Assembly: GCF_006716125.1 (NCBI RefSeq)
Contig: NZ_VFOM01000005.1
Location: 15,464 to 79,463 of the forward strand
Direction of reading: 5' to 3'
Origin: Homoserinimonas aerilata
GTDB lineage: Bacteria; Actinomycetota; Actinomycetes; Actinomycetales; Microbacteriaceae
Length of the DNA: 64,000 nt
Below the pieces are notes generated by a model. That model worked only from the letters and a program-made list of their open reading frames with translations, did no database searches and was not told the DNA's origin. Below, piece after piece: positions 49,255 to 58,283 of this stretch. Within the stretch, counting starts at the first letter, position 1, and each line of letters begins with the position of its first letter. Made by a program: the position numbers and the translations under genes.

Positions 49255-49977
49255 TCACTCCTCGCTGTCGGGTTCGGACGCCGCGGGCTCGGACACGGCA
49301 GGTTCAGATGCCGCAGACTCGGATGCCGTCGGTTCTGATGCTGCAGCCGCAGACGCCGCCGGCTTCTGCCGCGCACGCTTGCGCCGCTGTCGGCTCAGCC
49401 CTTCGACGAGTCCGGCCAGCAGCAGGGTCAGCGCGGCGATGCCGAGGCCGCCTCCCGCCGCGACCAGGATGCGCGTGCGCTGCTCGGCGACGCTCTTCTC
49501 GTCGACGGTGATGGGGATCACGCTCATCCGGTTGTCTGCCGGGATGCGCTCGCTCGTCTGGAAGTCCTCGAGCACCGTCGCCGTGCGTTCGACGAGCAGC
49601 GTGAGCACCTCCTCTGCCGCGGCGTCGCTGTCGGCGGTGACGGTGATGAGGATGATGGGGCCCGCCGTCGTGGTGTCTCGCGAGATCGCGATCTCCACTC
49701 CCGGGTGCTTCTCGGCCATGTCGTTGACCACGTTCTCCGAGCCGATCGCCCGCACCAGAACATCCGCGGCCGGTGCCAGGCCTCCCAGGAACAGGTACGG
49801 GTTCGCCCCCTCGGGGATGCTGTTCGCGCCGGGCAGCAGAAGCTGCGTGGCCGAACGGTTGTAGCCCGGGGGGATCGCGAACCAGGCGCCGATCGCGATC
49901 GCTGCGGCCGCGAGCAGACCAGGCACGACGATGTACCACCGCCTCAGCAGCCCACGGAGGGTGTCGGAGAAGTTCAC
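49255..49977 (-). CDS. Wzz/YveK-type chain-length protein 1
   Basis: 240 residues: membrane helix near residues 17-37, extracytoplasmic domain, second helix near 165-190, then a cytoplasmic tail with SEPAA/SEPAV repeats. This is the polysaccharide co-polymerase layout that controls chain length. No kinase domain follows, and no BY-kinase gene is in the window. It overlaps the next upstream Wzz-like gene by ATGA. Confidence 0.82.
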   Translation of the reverse strand: MNFSDTLRGLLRRWYIVVPGLLAAAAIAIGAWFAIPPGYNRSATQLLLPGANSIPEGANPYLFLGGLAPAADVLVRAIGSENVVNDMAEKHPGVEIAISRDTTTAGPIILITVTADSDAAAEEVLTLLVERTATVLEDFQTSERIPADNRMSVIPITVDEKSVAEQRTRILVAAGGGLGIAALTLLLAGLVEGLSRQRRKRARQKPAASAAAASEPTASESAASEPAVSEPAASEPDSEE

Positions 49978-50654
49978 GGAGTCTGTCCTTTCGCACTGTC
50001 AGATGCCCGATCGTGTCGCGCGGTGAGCATCCGGTCGATGCCCACGGATGCCCAGGCCCCGATGAGAAGGGCGACCGCGAGCATCGCCGCGAACGCCGTC
50101 ACAAGGGCGCTGCGCGAGGGGGTGACGTGTTCGATCTGCGTGGTGAGCGGCACGACGGATGCCGTGATGCGGCCGTCATCGGTGACCGACAGTTGCGCCT
50201 GCTGCGATTCGGCGGTGCTCACGATCTTGTCGATCAGCTGCTGCTGTCGTGATTCGACCCAGTCGAGGGTGCGGCCGACGACCTGGACCTCGATCTCGGC
50301 CTTGTCGATCGTCGCGGCCCACTGGTTGCCCGAGTCGGCCAGGTCGACGAGCACGCCCTCGCGGATGCCGGCACCGTAGAAGGGGGCGTCGTCCATCGAG
50401 TATCGCGCGGCGGCTCTGCCGTTGTTGACCTGCGCCGTGACGGCCGCCGCGAAGGCGATGATGTTCGAGTCGTTCGTTCCGTTGCTCGGCGACAGGGTCG
50501 TTGTCGAGGGGCGCATGAACGAGATCACGGTTCGCGTGCTGTACGTGCCGCCGTCGTGCAGCATGAGCGCCGTGGCAAGCACCGCGCAGAGGAGCAACGC
50601 CAGCGGCGCGTACCAGCGTCGCAGCATTGCGGTCACGATGTGGCGGATGGTCAC
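49974..50654 (-). CDS. Wzz/YveK-type chain-length protein 2
   Basis: 226 residues with membrane helices near 14-33 and 183-203 and an extracytoplasmic domain between. Weakly similar in layout to protein 1. Two adjacent co-polymerase genes suggest a hetero-oligomer or functional split. It overlaps the deacetylase gene by 4 nt. Confidence 0.78.
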   Translation of the reverse strand: MTIRHIVTAMLRRWYAPLALLLCAVLATALMLHDGGTYSTRTVISFMRPSTTTLSPSNGTNDSNIIAFAAAVTAQVNNGRAAARYSMDDAPFYGAGIREGVLVDLADSGNQWAATIDKAEIEVQVVGRTLDWVESRQQQLIDKIVSTAESQQAQLSVTDDGRITASVVPLTTQIEHVTPSRSALVTAFAAMLAVALLIGAWASVGIDRMLTARHDRASDSAKGQTP

Positions 50655-51304
50655 CGGAGCCTCTTCACCGCGCTCGCCGCGAGGTTGCGAAGATCCCGGA
50701 TGCCCGGGCGATGCTCCACGAGGGAGCGCACCGACTCTGCCGTGTCGAGTGCCGTGACGCTGTAGCGCGCCTGGATGTGCGAGGTGGGCCTGGCCGGGAG
50801 GCGGTCGCTCGTGTACACGGTGCGGTACCGGGCCTGCCGCAGCCGGGCCAGCAGGCGGCGGTCGTAGCGCCCCAGCGGGAGCGCGGCGTCATCGATGGGG
50901 CCGCCGCTGGCCTCGACGAGGGCGGTGCGGGCGTCGATCAGCTCGCGGCGTGCCTCGGCGTCGCTCAGACCGCGCCACGGCACATGCTCCCAACCGTGGC
51001 TGCCGATCTGCATCCCGGCGCCGCGCAGCTCGCGCAGGTCTGCCGGTGAGAGGCTCGCGGCGTCGTCGCGGCGGCCGGCGAGCGCGAAGAAGGTCGCCTG
51101 GAGACCTCGCTCGAGCAGTGCCGGAAGCGCCACCGAGGCATCCGAGGCGTTGCCGTCATCGAAGCTCAGCCGCACGCGGGGGTTCTCGCGGAGCTCATCG
51201 AGGATGCGCAGAAAACTGCCCTCTGTGACCCAGTAGCGCGCCTCGCCCGGTTCACGTTCGCGGATGATCGTGCCGATGCCGTGAAAGCAGATGTTGGCGA
51301 TCAT
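50651..51304 (-). CDS. Polysaccharide deacetylase (NodB domain)
   Basis: 217 residues from ATG 51304, which overlaps the upstream glycosyltransferase stop. NodB motifs: RLSFDDGNASD (catalytic base and metal Asp) and QIGSHGWEHVPW (metal His). It would remove N-acetyl groups from polymer or precursor. No signal peptide is seen, so it may act on cytoplasmic lipid-linked units or be exported otherwise. Confidence 0.87.
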   Translation of the reverse strand: MIANICFHGIGTIIREREPGEARYWVTEGSFLRILDELRENPRVRLSFDDGNASDASVALPALLERGLQATFFALAGRRDDAASLSPADLRELRGAGMQIGSHGWEHVPWRGLSDAEARRELIDARTALVEASGGPIDDAALPLGRYDRRLLARLRQARYRTVYTSDRLPARPTSHIQARYSVTALDTAESVRSLVEHRPGIRDLRNLAASAVKRLR

Positions 51305-52173
51305 GTGGCCGCCCCGTTCGTCGCCGGTGGCGCGCCGCGCGTGCTCTCGTCGCGCCCCCACCCGTCGCCCGCCCGGACCGTGCGCCGGGCGAGCAGCCCC
51401 GCCAGCAACGTGATCACGACATAGGGCACCGCGGCAAACGCCAGCCGGGGAGTCGGCAGCACCACATGGCGCAGCCAGGCCCAGCGATCGGCCGGGCGCA
51501 CCGCAACGTCGACCGCGCCGGCTGTGGCGGCCGCGCGCAGTTGGGCGTTACCGCGGCGCACCCGCACGAGCCTGTTCAGCAGTTCGCGCGTCGTGAACGG
51601 GGCGGCGACGACGACCTCGACGTCGCTCGCCTCCGCCTTCTCGGCATCGGCGAACTGGGAGTCGAGAAACAGGTCATCGGCGATCATGGCCGGGAAGGAG
51701 TCGAAGCGGCTGCGGCCCTGCTCTGAGAGTGCGATCATCCCGCGCCCGAACAGGCCGTTTCTGAACGCCGGCAGCCGTTCGTTGATCGCGCAGTACGCGC
51801 GAACAGGCCAGGGGCGCCCGGAGGTGTCGAGGCGTCGCCGCGGAACCACCGCGAGTGGGTATGGCGGATGCGAGAAGCGGCCGGTGACCGAGGCGAGACC
51901 GCCGGGCGGAACCAGGATGTCGGCATCGAGATAGATGCGGGGAAAGTAGTGCGCGAGCCGCTCGCCCGCGTTGAGCGCGGCGGCCTTTCCCGGCTCGGGG
52001 CGGTCGATCACGGTGACGCCGGCGCGCGTCGCCACGGCCACCGTGTCGTCGGTGCACCCGTTCGCGCTGACGATGATCTCGAGCGGCTCCGACACCGCCT
52101 GGCCCAACAGCGCGCTGAGGCTCGCCCCGAGCACATTCTGCTCGTTGTGCGCGGCGATCACGACGCTCGGCAT
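51301..52173 (-). CDS. Family 2 glycosyltransferase
   Basis: 290 residues: PSVVIAAHNEQNVLGASLSA at the N-terminus, IIVSANGCTDDT, and IYLDADILVPP with the DxD metal site, ending in a membrane segment near 245-265. ATG 52173 is set by AAGGGAA 8 nt upstream. First gene of the operon running to 46934; TATCCT on the minus strand near 52233 may be its -10. Confidence 0.88.
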   Translation of the reverse strand: MPSVVIAAHNEQNVLGASLSALLGQAVSEPLEIIVSANGCTDDTVAVATRAGVTVIDRPEPGKAAALNAGERLAHYFPRIYLDADILVPPGGLASVTGRFSHPPYPLAVVPRRRLDTSGRPWPVRAYCAINERLPAFRNGLFGRGMIALSEQGRSRFDSFPAMIADDLFLDSQFADAEKAEASDVEVVVAAPFTTRELLNRLVRVRRGNAQLRAAATAGAVDVAVRPADRWAWLRHVVLPTPRLAFAAVPYVVITLLAGLLARRTVRAGDGWGRDESTRGAPPATNGAAT

Positions 52174-52260
52174 GGTGCGGTTCCCTTCGCCATGGTCGGG
52201 TACGACAGGCAGTGAGTTCCCTCTTCGAGCAGGATAGCGGGCGGGCCCCCACTCGTGCCG

Positions 52261-52266
52261 TAATAT
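52261..52266 (+). promoter_or_regulatory. -10 box TAATAT, leaderless promoter
   Basis: TAATAT ends 7 nt before ATG 52274. Confidence 0.55.
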
Positions 52267-52273
52267 TCGCAGC

Positions 52274-53155
52274 ATGACTCGAGGAGAGATCGAGGTTCGG
52301 CCGATCGCACGGGGTGATGCCGAGGCGGTCGCCCGGTTTCTGTCGGCCGAGTTGAACCCTCGCGTGCCGCTCTCGGCGTGGGCTGCGCTGCTCGATCCGC
52401 CCTGGCAGGCGGAGGCCCCCAACAGCGGCTTCCAGCTTGTGGCGGGCACGGATGCTCAGGGTGGCGCCGAGATCGTGGGCGTCTACATCGCCGTCTATTC
52501 CGAGCGCGAGGTGGAGGGTGTGCGGCGCCGCTTCTGCAACCTGGCGGCGTTCTGCGTTCGCGAGGAGCACCGCGCGCAGAGCTTTCGGCTGCTGCGCGCC
52601 ATCCTCGGCCAGAAGGGTTTCGAGTTCACCGATCTCTCACCGAGCGGCAACGTGGTGGAGCTGAACAGGAGGCTCGGCTTCGTGCCGCTCGACACGACGA
52701 CCCGCCTGCTCGTGAATCTTCCGAGCCTGCCGAGGCGAGGCCTCGAGGTGACGGATGATGCGGCCACGATCGAACGGACGCTCACGGGGGCGGATGCGCG
52801 GCTGTTCCGTGACCACCGCGACGCCCCGGCGGCCCGCCATCTCCTCGCGGTCGACGGCGAGGAGTATGCGTACCTCGTCTACCGTCGCGACCGACGCAAG
52901 GGCCTCCCGCTGTTCGCCTCGCCGCTGTACCTCGGCGGCAGCGCGGCGCTCCTCGCGACGGCGTGGCCGCAGATCGCGTCGCGGCTGCTGCTCGGCGGCG
53001 CTGTGGCGACCCTCGCGGAGCATCGCGTGCTCGGCCGCGTTCCCGCCCTTGGCGTCACCCTGAAGGCCCCGCGCGCGAAGATGTTCCGCAGCGCCGAGGT
53101 CACAGCCCAGGGCATCGACTATCTGTACAGCGAACTGACGCTGCTCGAGTGGTAG
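52274..53155 (+). CDS. GNAT-like acyltransferase of the exopolysaccharide locus
   Basis: 293 residues. The N-terminal half resembles an acetyltransferase (IEVRPIARGDAEAVARFLSA at the start, NLAAFCVREEHRAQSFRLL as the acetyl-CoA helix region, GNVVELNRRLGFVPLDT at the end); the second half is another alpha/beta unit, so the protein may be a tandem GNAT. It is the only rightward gene in the exopolysaccharide locus, divergent from the glycosyltransferase. Probably acylates a sugar or carrier-bound amine; substrate not known. Confidence 0.72.
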   Translation: MTRGEIEVRPIARGDAEAVARFLSAELNPRVPLSAWAALLDPPWQAEAPNSGFQLVAGTDAQGGAEIVGVYIAVYSEREVEGVRRRFCNLAAFCVREEHRAQSFRLLRAILGQKGFEFTDLSPSGNVVELNRRLGFVPLDTTTRLLVNLPSLPRRGLEVTDDAATIERTLTGADARLFRDHRDAPAARHLLAVDGEEYAYLVYRRDRRKGLPLFASPLYLGGSAALLATAWPQIASRLLLGGAVATLAEHRVLGRVPALGVTLKAPRAKMFRSAEVTAQGIDYLYSELTLLEW

Positions 53156-53185
53156 CGGCGGGCATCCGGGACTGTTCGTTAAAGA

Positions 53186-53217
53186 GGTCATGGCCGCCCC
53201 GAGGGGCGGCCATGACC
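53186..53217. terminator. Bidirectional hairpin terminator
   Basis: GGTCATGGCCGCCCC (53186-53200) and its exact complement (53203-53217) form a 15-bp stem with a minimal loop between the convergent acyltransferase and beta-helix genes. AAAGA precedes it and there is no long T-run. Confidence 0.8.
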
Positions 53218-53223
53218 GGTTGA

Positions 53224-54777
53224 TCAGTTCGCGGCGCGGACGGGCGTGCCGTCATCCCACGTGTTGTTGCTCCACACGTTGCCGGGCGCGTTCGAGTCGA
53301 ACGACGTGATGGGGCCGTAGAAGCCACACTTGCCGGAGTCGCCTCGCTGCCAGACATTGTTGGTGAACCGGATGTCCCTGGTTCCGCTGGAGAACGGCTT
53401 GCCGCCGGTCGACCCGCCGTAGCTGCAGTAGCCGCCCGATCCGGCGCCGAACAGGTTGCCGTCGATGACGTTGTTCTGCACGACCGCGAAGTCGCCGTAC
53501 CCGGTCAGTGCTGCCGAGCATCCGGCGTCGGGGGCGACATCCGGTGCGTCACACACGATGGTGTTGCCGCGGATGACGGAGCCGGCACCCATGCGGATGC
53601 CCGATTCGTGCGCGCGGCCCGAATCGTCACGGAACTGCCCGTGCACATAGGAGGAGACGACGGCGCAGTCGAGCGCGCAGTTCACCGAGCGGTTGCCGCC
53701 GGTGACCTCGACGCGGGTCGCCGTGAAGCGGGCGTCGCCGATGCCGGTCGCCACCTGGTTTCCGGAGTGCACCTCGCTGTCGGTGATCGTGAACGAGCTG
53801 GTACCGCGCTCGCTGTTCGAGACGGTGCCGTTGATGACGGAGCGGCTGATCACGACGTTCTGCGCCTGGATGCTCAGGGTCGAGCAGTTCACCTGCTTGG
53901 CGTCGATGACGGTGCCGGGTGCCGTGATGGTGCACGATCCGGTGTACGGCGTGAGGGCCGTGCCGGCGGGCACTCCCGTGGTCGCCGCCGTCGGGAATCC
54001 CTGAGACGGGGCGGGGGTGGGCGTCGGTGCGGGAGTCGGAGCGGGCTCCGGCTGCGGAGTCGGGGCCGGAGTGGGCTCGGGCGTGGGCTCCGGGGCCGGC
54101 GTCTCTTCGTCGCCGGGTGCCGGCGTCTCGCCGTCACCGGGGTTCGAGGTGCCCGGTTCGCCCGGCGTCGTCGGGCCTGCGGGGGCGCCGACGCTGAACA
54201 CCACATCGACCCAGTAGTTGCTGGAGCGGTAGGTGTCGGTGGGGAACTTCGTCTTCGTGCCGTACTTGAACACGCCCGCGCCGCGCTTGATCGTCAGCTG
54301 CGACGACTGCGACTTCTCGTCGAAGTTGTGCGTCGCCGCGTAGCGACCGTCGGTGGCGTAGTACGAGACGACGTACGTCTTACCGGCCTCGAGGGTCACG
54401 GGCCGGTCGAACTCGGCTGTCTGCCAGCCAGAGTCGGTCTCGTCGTCGAATGTGGTCGTCGCGAGCACCCGGCCGCGTTCGCTCCACAGGGTTCCCGTGT
54501 GGGGGCCGACGGCGCGGTCACCCTTCCAGAAGCGCATCGCGGTGGCGTTGCCATCGGCGCGCACGCTGAAGCGGGTGCCGACCTCGACACCGGTGTCATC
54601 CGAATGCTCGACGAGGCTTCGTGGTGCCTTGTCGCCGAGGATCGTGTTGGCGGATGCCGCAACGGGGGCCACGCCCCATGGGGCTGTCACGAAGAGGGAG
54701 ACGAGCAGCGCGAGAGCTGCCACTGCCGCCCCGAGGGCGAGTTTCACTCTCTTCGGGCTCGCCAATAGGGGAATCAT
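53224..54777 (-). CDS. Secreted DUF4082 and right-handed beta-helix protein
   Basis: 517 residues from ATG 54777 (a TTG at 54798 is possible). Signal peptide about 1-42, a DUF4082 domain (about 45-195, with GTRFSVRADGNATAMRFWKG and GKTYVVSYYATDGRYA), a Pro/Glu/Thr-rich linker (about 200-265), then parallel beta-helix turns (about 280-517, with QNNVIDGN, RFTNNVWQ). This domain order occurs in extracellular carbohydrate-binding or -cleaving proteins of actinobacteria. In this locus it may bind or trim the polymer. No catalytic residues can be assigned with confidence. Confidence 0.8.
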   Translation of the reverse strand: MIPLLASPKRVKLALGAAVAALALLVSLFVTAPWGVAPVAASANTILGDKAPRSLVEHSDDTGVEVGTRFSVRADGNATAMRFWKGDRAVGPHTGTLWSERGRVLATTTFDDETDSGWQTAEFDRPVTLEAGKTYVVSYYATDGRYAATHNFDEKSQSSQLTIKRGAGVFKYGTKTKFPTDTYRSSNYWVDVVFSVGAPAGPTTPGEPGTSNPGDGETPAPGDEETPAPEPTPEPTPAPTPQPEPAPTPAPTPTPAPSQGFPTAATTGVPAGTALTPYTGSCTITAPGTVIDAKQVNCSTLSIQAQNVVISRSVINGTVSNSERGTSSFTITDSEVHSGNQVATGIGDARFTATRVEVTGGNRSVNCALDCAVVSSYVHGQFRDDSGRAHESGIRMGAGSVIRGNTIVCDAPDVAPDAGCSAALTGYGDFAVVQNNVIDGNLFGAGSGGYCSYGGSTGGKPFSSGTRDIRFTNNVWQRGDSGKCGFYGPITSFDSNAPGNVWSNNTWDDGTPVRAAN

Positions 54778-54798
54778 CTTAAAATGAGGGGAAATCAA

Positions 54799-54963
54799 AA
54801 TACATCCTAGCTCGTCTTGTGTGTCGAGTCGTCGCCCGCGTCGCAGTTAGGCAGAGCGGGTGAGGTTGTACCCCCATCGGGAGAGGCTTGCCCCCATTCG
54901 AGGGGCAACATGACCTGTCAATTAGAACCGACGTATGCCCCCGGGTCAAGCTGACGACACGCC
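54799..54963. other. Promoter interval upstream of the beta-helix gene
   Basis: AT-rich for this genome near 54775-54815. It contains TTGCCCC-N7-GGGGCAA (54888-54908) and a related CCCCCATCGGG (54871-54881), which could be a regulator site for the secreted protein gene. No ORF. Confidence 0.4.
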
Positions 54964-56733
54964 TCACCTCGCCGTTCGGTCGGATGGTCGAGCCTCTCGC
55001 ACCGTCGCGCCGCCTGCCACGAGCAGGTTCGTGAGCAAGGCGACCGAGCTGGGTCGCGGCGTGATGCGGCCGGCAAGCACACCGTCGATCCAGTCCTGCT
55101 CGACATAGCCGGGAAGGCGCGCGGAGGAGAGAAGCGCGGGGTTCTCACGCCAGTGCTCGACCACGCGCCCGGCAAGTTCTAAACCCCCGGCCGGAGGCCG
55201 ATTCCTGTTCCGGATGCGCTGGGTCGCCTTGCGAGACAGGCGCAGCGCCGCACCCACCGTGCCGGTCACCGAGCGCCACGGGGTGGGGTGGGCCATGGCG
55301 ATCGGGGCGGGCCGACCTTCGAGGGGAATCCGGGCCAGTTCGGGGTCGAGTTCGAGCTGCAGTCGGGCGAGAAAAAGAGAGTGGGCTTTGTCCCCCGGTG
55401 ACAGCCGAGAGGCGAGACTGAGAAAGTGCTGGCAAAGCATCGGATTCACGACGACGCGGTCGTGGCCGACGGCCGTGTCGGTGGCTCCCGCCCAGCGTTG
55501 CATCCGGTGCCGCAGGTAGAGATCGTCGGTCGCGCGGAACCACTCCTCGCTCGCCGCCGCCATGACGGAGGCGAGTTCGTCGTCGGCGACGCTGCGGGCC
55601 CAGCCGGCGAACTCGCTGCCGAGGAGGCCCGGCTCGACCGACTCGTTCGCGAACATGCGCCAGGACGCGAGTTGTTCTGAGTCGATCCGCGTGAACGGGC
55701 GGTCGCGCACCGCCCCCAGATAGTAGAAGCCGCGGGCGACCTCGCCGCCGAGGCCCGAGATCCGCACCCCCTGCTCGAAGTTGCGCTCGGCGACGGAGAG
55801 AGCAGCAAGCGCGACCGGGTCGGCCATTCCGTCGAGCCGCACCGCAGCATCCGCCACCAGGCCCCACGCATCCGCGGGGCTCACCGCATCGAGCGCAGCG
55901 AAGTCGTGCGCCTCGTGCCGCAGACCGTAGCGCGCCGCGAGGTCTCGGGCGACGCGCACATCGCCGCTGCCGGGGCCTCCCAGGGTCATCGCCCGCAGCC
56001 CGCGCCGACGGGAGGCGGGGATGGCGCTGAGCAGGATGCGGGAGTCCTGGCCGCCGGTGAGCTGCAGAACGGCATCCGGATGATCGTCGAGGAGCGCTTC
56101 GAGGGAGGCACGCAGCAGCGCAGCAGCGCTCGCCACGGCGTCGTCGAGCGACACCCGCTCGTCCGCCTCAGCGGGGGCCGGGTCGATGCGCAGCCCCTGC
56201 GCATCGATGCGGGCGACGGCGCCCTCGGCGAGCTTCTCGATGCCGCGGAACAGTGTGCGCCGTCCCAGCTGCCAGCCGAGCAGCGACTGCACGGCCACCG
56301 CGGTGTCATCGAGCTCGGCGGCGCGCGCCCGGCCCGCGAGCAGCGCCGAGGTCGACAGCACAGGTGTGCCCGAGGCATCCGGTGCGCTGTGAAAGAGCTG
56401 CCGGAACCCCATCGAATCGGCGACCATCGTCACACCCCGCTCGTCGCCCGCGACGGCGGCGAACGGCGGGAGCAGGCGCGTCAGGGCTGCCGGGTCGTCA
56501 CGCATCGCGTCCACGATCTCGGCGGGTGCAACCGCGCCGCGATCAGAGCGGATCACGCGCGACAGGGCGAACGCCGGGGCGGGGCCCAGCGAATCCAGCC
56601 CCCACGAGGCCAGACTCACGGGCCCGCAGCTCGCCATGGAGACGGCAGGATGCTCGAGGAGCGCGCTGATGCGCCCGGCGTCGTCGCTGCCGTGCGCGAT
56701 GAAACCGGGCAGGGTCCCGAGCGGGCCGCGCAT
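54964..56733 (-). CDS. Asparagine-synthase-like ATP-dependent ligase
   Basis: 589 residues. The C-terminal PP-loop domain is clear: VLQLTGGQDSRILLSA (ATP pyrophosphatase motif) and ISGLGGEVARGFY. The N-terminal domain resembles the glutaminase half in fold pattern but lacks an N-terminal Cys, so it probably does not use glutamine. The enzyme would form an amide by adenylating a carboxylate. Start ATG 56733 is one base after the acyl carrier protein stop. Similar proteins accompany the ligase, decarboxylase and carrier protein in exosortase-A polysaccharide operons. The exact product is unknown. Confidence 0.8.
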   Translation of the reverse strand: MRGPLGTLPGFIAHGSDDAGRISALLEHPAVSMASCGPVSLASWGLDSLGPAPAFALSRVIRSDRGAVAPAEIVDAMRDDPAALTRLLPPFAAVAGDERGVTMVADSMGFRQLFHSAPDASGTPVLSTSALLAGRARAAELDDTAVAVQSLLGWQLGRRTLFRGIEKLAEGAVARIDAQGLRIDPAPAEADERVSLDDAVASAAALLRASLEALLDDHPDAVLQLTGGQDSRILLSAIPASRRRGLRAMTLGGPGSGDVRVARDLAARYGLRHEAHDFAALDAVSPADAWGLVADAAVRLDGMADPVALAALSVAERNFEQGVRISGLGGEVARGFYYLGAVRDRPFTRIDSEQLASWRMFANESVEPGLLGSEFAGWARSVADDELASVMAAASEEWFRATDDLYLRHRMQRWAGATDTAVGHDRVVVNPMLCQHFLSLASRLSPGDKAHSLFLARLQLELDPELARIPLEGRPAPIAMAHPTPWRSVTGTVGAALRLSRKATQRIRNRNRPPAGGLELAGRVVEHWRENPALLSSARLPGYVEQDWIDGVLAGRITPRPSSVALLTNLLVAGGATVREARPSDRTAR

Positions 56734-56734
56734 G

Positions 56735-56992
56735 TCAGGCAGCGGCGAGCTTGGCATCGACGAATCCGGTGAGCGTGCCCACCGTCTCGAAGATCTCGGC
56801 GCCGAACTCGTCGTCGTCGACTGTGATGTCGAAGCGGTCCTCGATCGACGTCACCAACTGCACGACGCCGAAGGAGTCGAGCTCCGGCAGCGAGCCGAAC
56901 AGCGCGGTGTCCTCCTTCAGCTCGTCGGGGCTCTGGCTGAGTTCGAGTGACTCGATCAGCACGCCGCGCACGGCGTCGAGGGTTGTTGTCAT
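56735..56992 (-). CDS. Acyl carrier protein
   Basis: 85 residues, four-helix carrier protein with the phosphopantetheine serine in ELDSFGVVQLV (residue about 39) and an acidic helix II-III (IEDRFDITVDDDEF). AAGGAG precedes ATG 56992. Situated between the decarboxylase and the asparagine-synthase-like gene, it should carry the acyl or aminoacyl group that these enzymes act on. Confidence 0.93.
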   Translation of the reverse strand: MTTTLDAVRGVLIESLELSQSPDELKEDTALFGSLPELDSFGVVQLVTSIEDRFDITVDDDEFGAEIFETVGTLTGFVDAKLAAA

Positions 56993-57056
56993 GACTGCTC
57001 CTTGTGGTCGAGACGTGGCTGGTCAAAATGTGGCTGGGCGGATGCGTTGGGGCCTC

Positions 57057-58283
57057 TCACACGATGACCTCCGCCGGTGCGGGGTGGCCGAGGAACGCCG
57101 TCGGGCTCGCGGTGAGGCCGTAGGCCCCGGCCTGGAAGATGACCACGAGGTCGCCGATCTCCGCCTCGGGCAGCTCGACGTGGTCGCCGAGCAGGTCGAG
57201 CGGGGTGCACAGGCAGCCGACGACGGTGGCGCGTTCGGTGAGCGGGCGTCCGACGTGGTTGCCCAGCACGAGCGGGTGGTTGCGGCGGATGGCCTGGCCG
57301 AAGTTGCCGGAGGCGGCGAGCTGGTGGTGCATGCCGCCGTCCACCACCAGGAAGGTCGTGCCCCGCGAATCCTTGCGGTCGAGCACCCGCGTGACGTAGA
57401 CGCCGCATTCCCCGACCAGATATCTGCCGAGCTCGATGACCGGCGTGGCCTCGGGCATCCGCTCGGCCACCGGCCCGTCGACGAGGTCGTGCAGGTTGTC
57501 GGCGACGAGTTGCAGTTCGAGCGGCTGGTCCTTCTCCACGTACGGGATGCCGAATCCGCCGCCCAGGTTGAGGTAGCGCACCGGGGTGGCCAGGTGTTCG
57601 GCGAGGCTGCTGACGAGGTCGACCGTGCGCCGCTGCGCCTCCGCGATGACGGCCGCGGCGAGATTCTGCGAGCCGGCGAAGACATGGAAGCCGAGCACGT
57701 TCACGCCGGCGGCCGCATAGTCGCGCAGCACCGCAGGCACCTGTTCTGCGTCGATGCCGAACTGCTGCGGCCCGCCGCCCATCCGCATCCCGGAGCCCTT
57801 CACCGCGAAGTCGGGGTTCACCCGGATGGCGACATTCGGTGTGAGCCCGAGTTCGTCGCCGGCGGCGATCACGCGATCGAATTCGGTGCGCGATTCGAGC
57901 TCGACGATGATTCCGGATGCGACGGCCTGCCGGATCTCGGCGGGCGACTTGCCGGGGCCGGCGAAGCTGATCCGCTCGCTGCGCATGGTCGTGTCGAGCG
58001 CGGCCTGCAGCTCGAGCCCGGATGCGACGTCGATGCGGTCGACCCTGTTCGCCAGATGCTGCACGATGGCCGGCATGGGGTTCGCCTTCATCGCGTAGCT
58101 GAGCTCGAGGCGTTCGGGGAACGCTGCGCGCAGTTCGTCGATGCGCCGGTCGAGCAGCCCGCGGTCGTAGGCGAAGAACGGTGTCGAGCCGACACGGGCG
58201 GCAAGCCGGCTGAGGGGCATCCCGCCGACCCTGAGCTCTCCGTCGGCCGTGCCGAATGCGGCGGCGTGATCGTGCGGCTTCAT
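57057..58283 (-). CDS. Fold-III PLP decarboxylase of the exosortase-A-associated type
   Basis: 408 residues, alanine-racemase-fold decarboxylase: PLP lysine in LSYAMKANPMPAIV (residue about 66), GFHVFAGSQ, LNLGGGFGIPY for phosphate binding, and ELGRYLVGECGVYVTRV with catalytic-dimer residues. FHVFAGSQ replaces the diaminopimelate-decarboxylase HIGSQ form and matches the polysaccharide-linked subfamily. ATG 58283 overlaps the ligase stop by 4 nt. It probably decarboxylates a carrier-bound amino acid, by analogy with BtrK of butirosin biosynthesis. Confidence 0.87.
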   Translation of the reverse strand: MKPHDHAAAFGTADGELRVGGMPLSRLAARVGSTPFFAYDRGLLDRRIDELRAAFPERLELSYAMKANPMPAIVQHLANRVDRIDVASGLELQAALDTTMRSERISFAGPGKSPAEIRQAVASGIIVELESRTEFDRVIAAGDELGLTPNVAIRVNPDFAVKGSGMRMGGGPQQFGIDAEQVPAVLRDYAAAGVNVLGFHVFAGSQNLAAAVIAEAQRRTVDLVSSLAEHLATPVRYLNLGGGFGIPYVEKDQPLELQLVADNLHDLVDGPVAERMPEATPVIELGRYLVGECGVYVTRVLDRKDSRGTTFLVVDGGMHHQLAASGNFGQAIRRNHPLVLGNHVGRPLTERATVVGCLCTPLDLLGDHVELPEAEIGDLVVIFQAGAYGLTASPTAFLGHPAPAEVIV

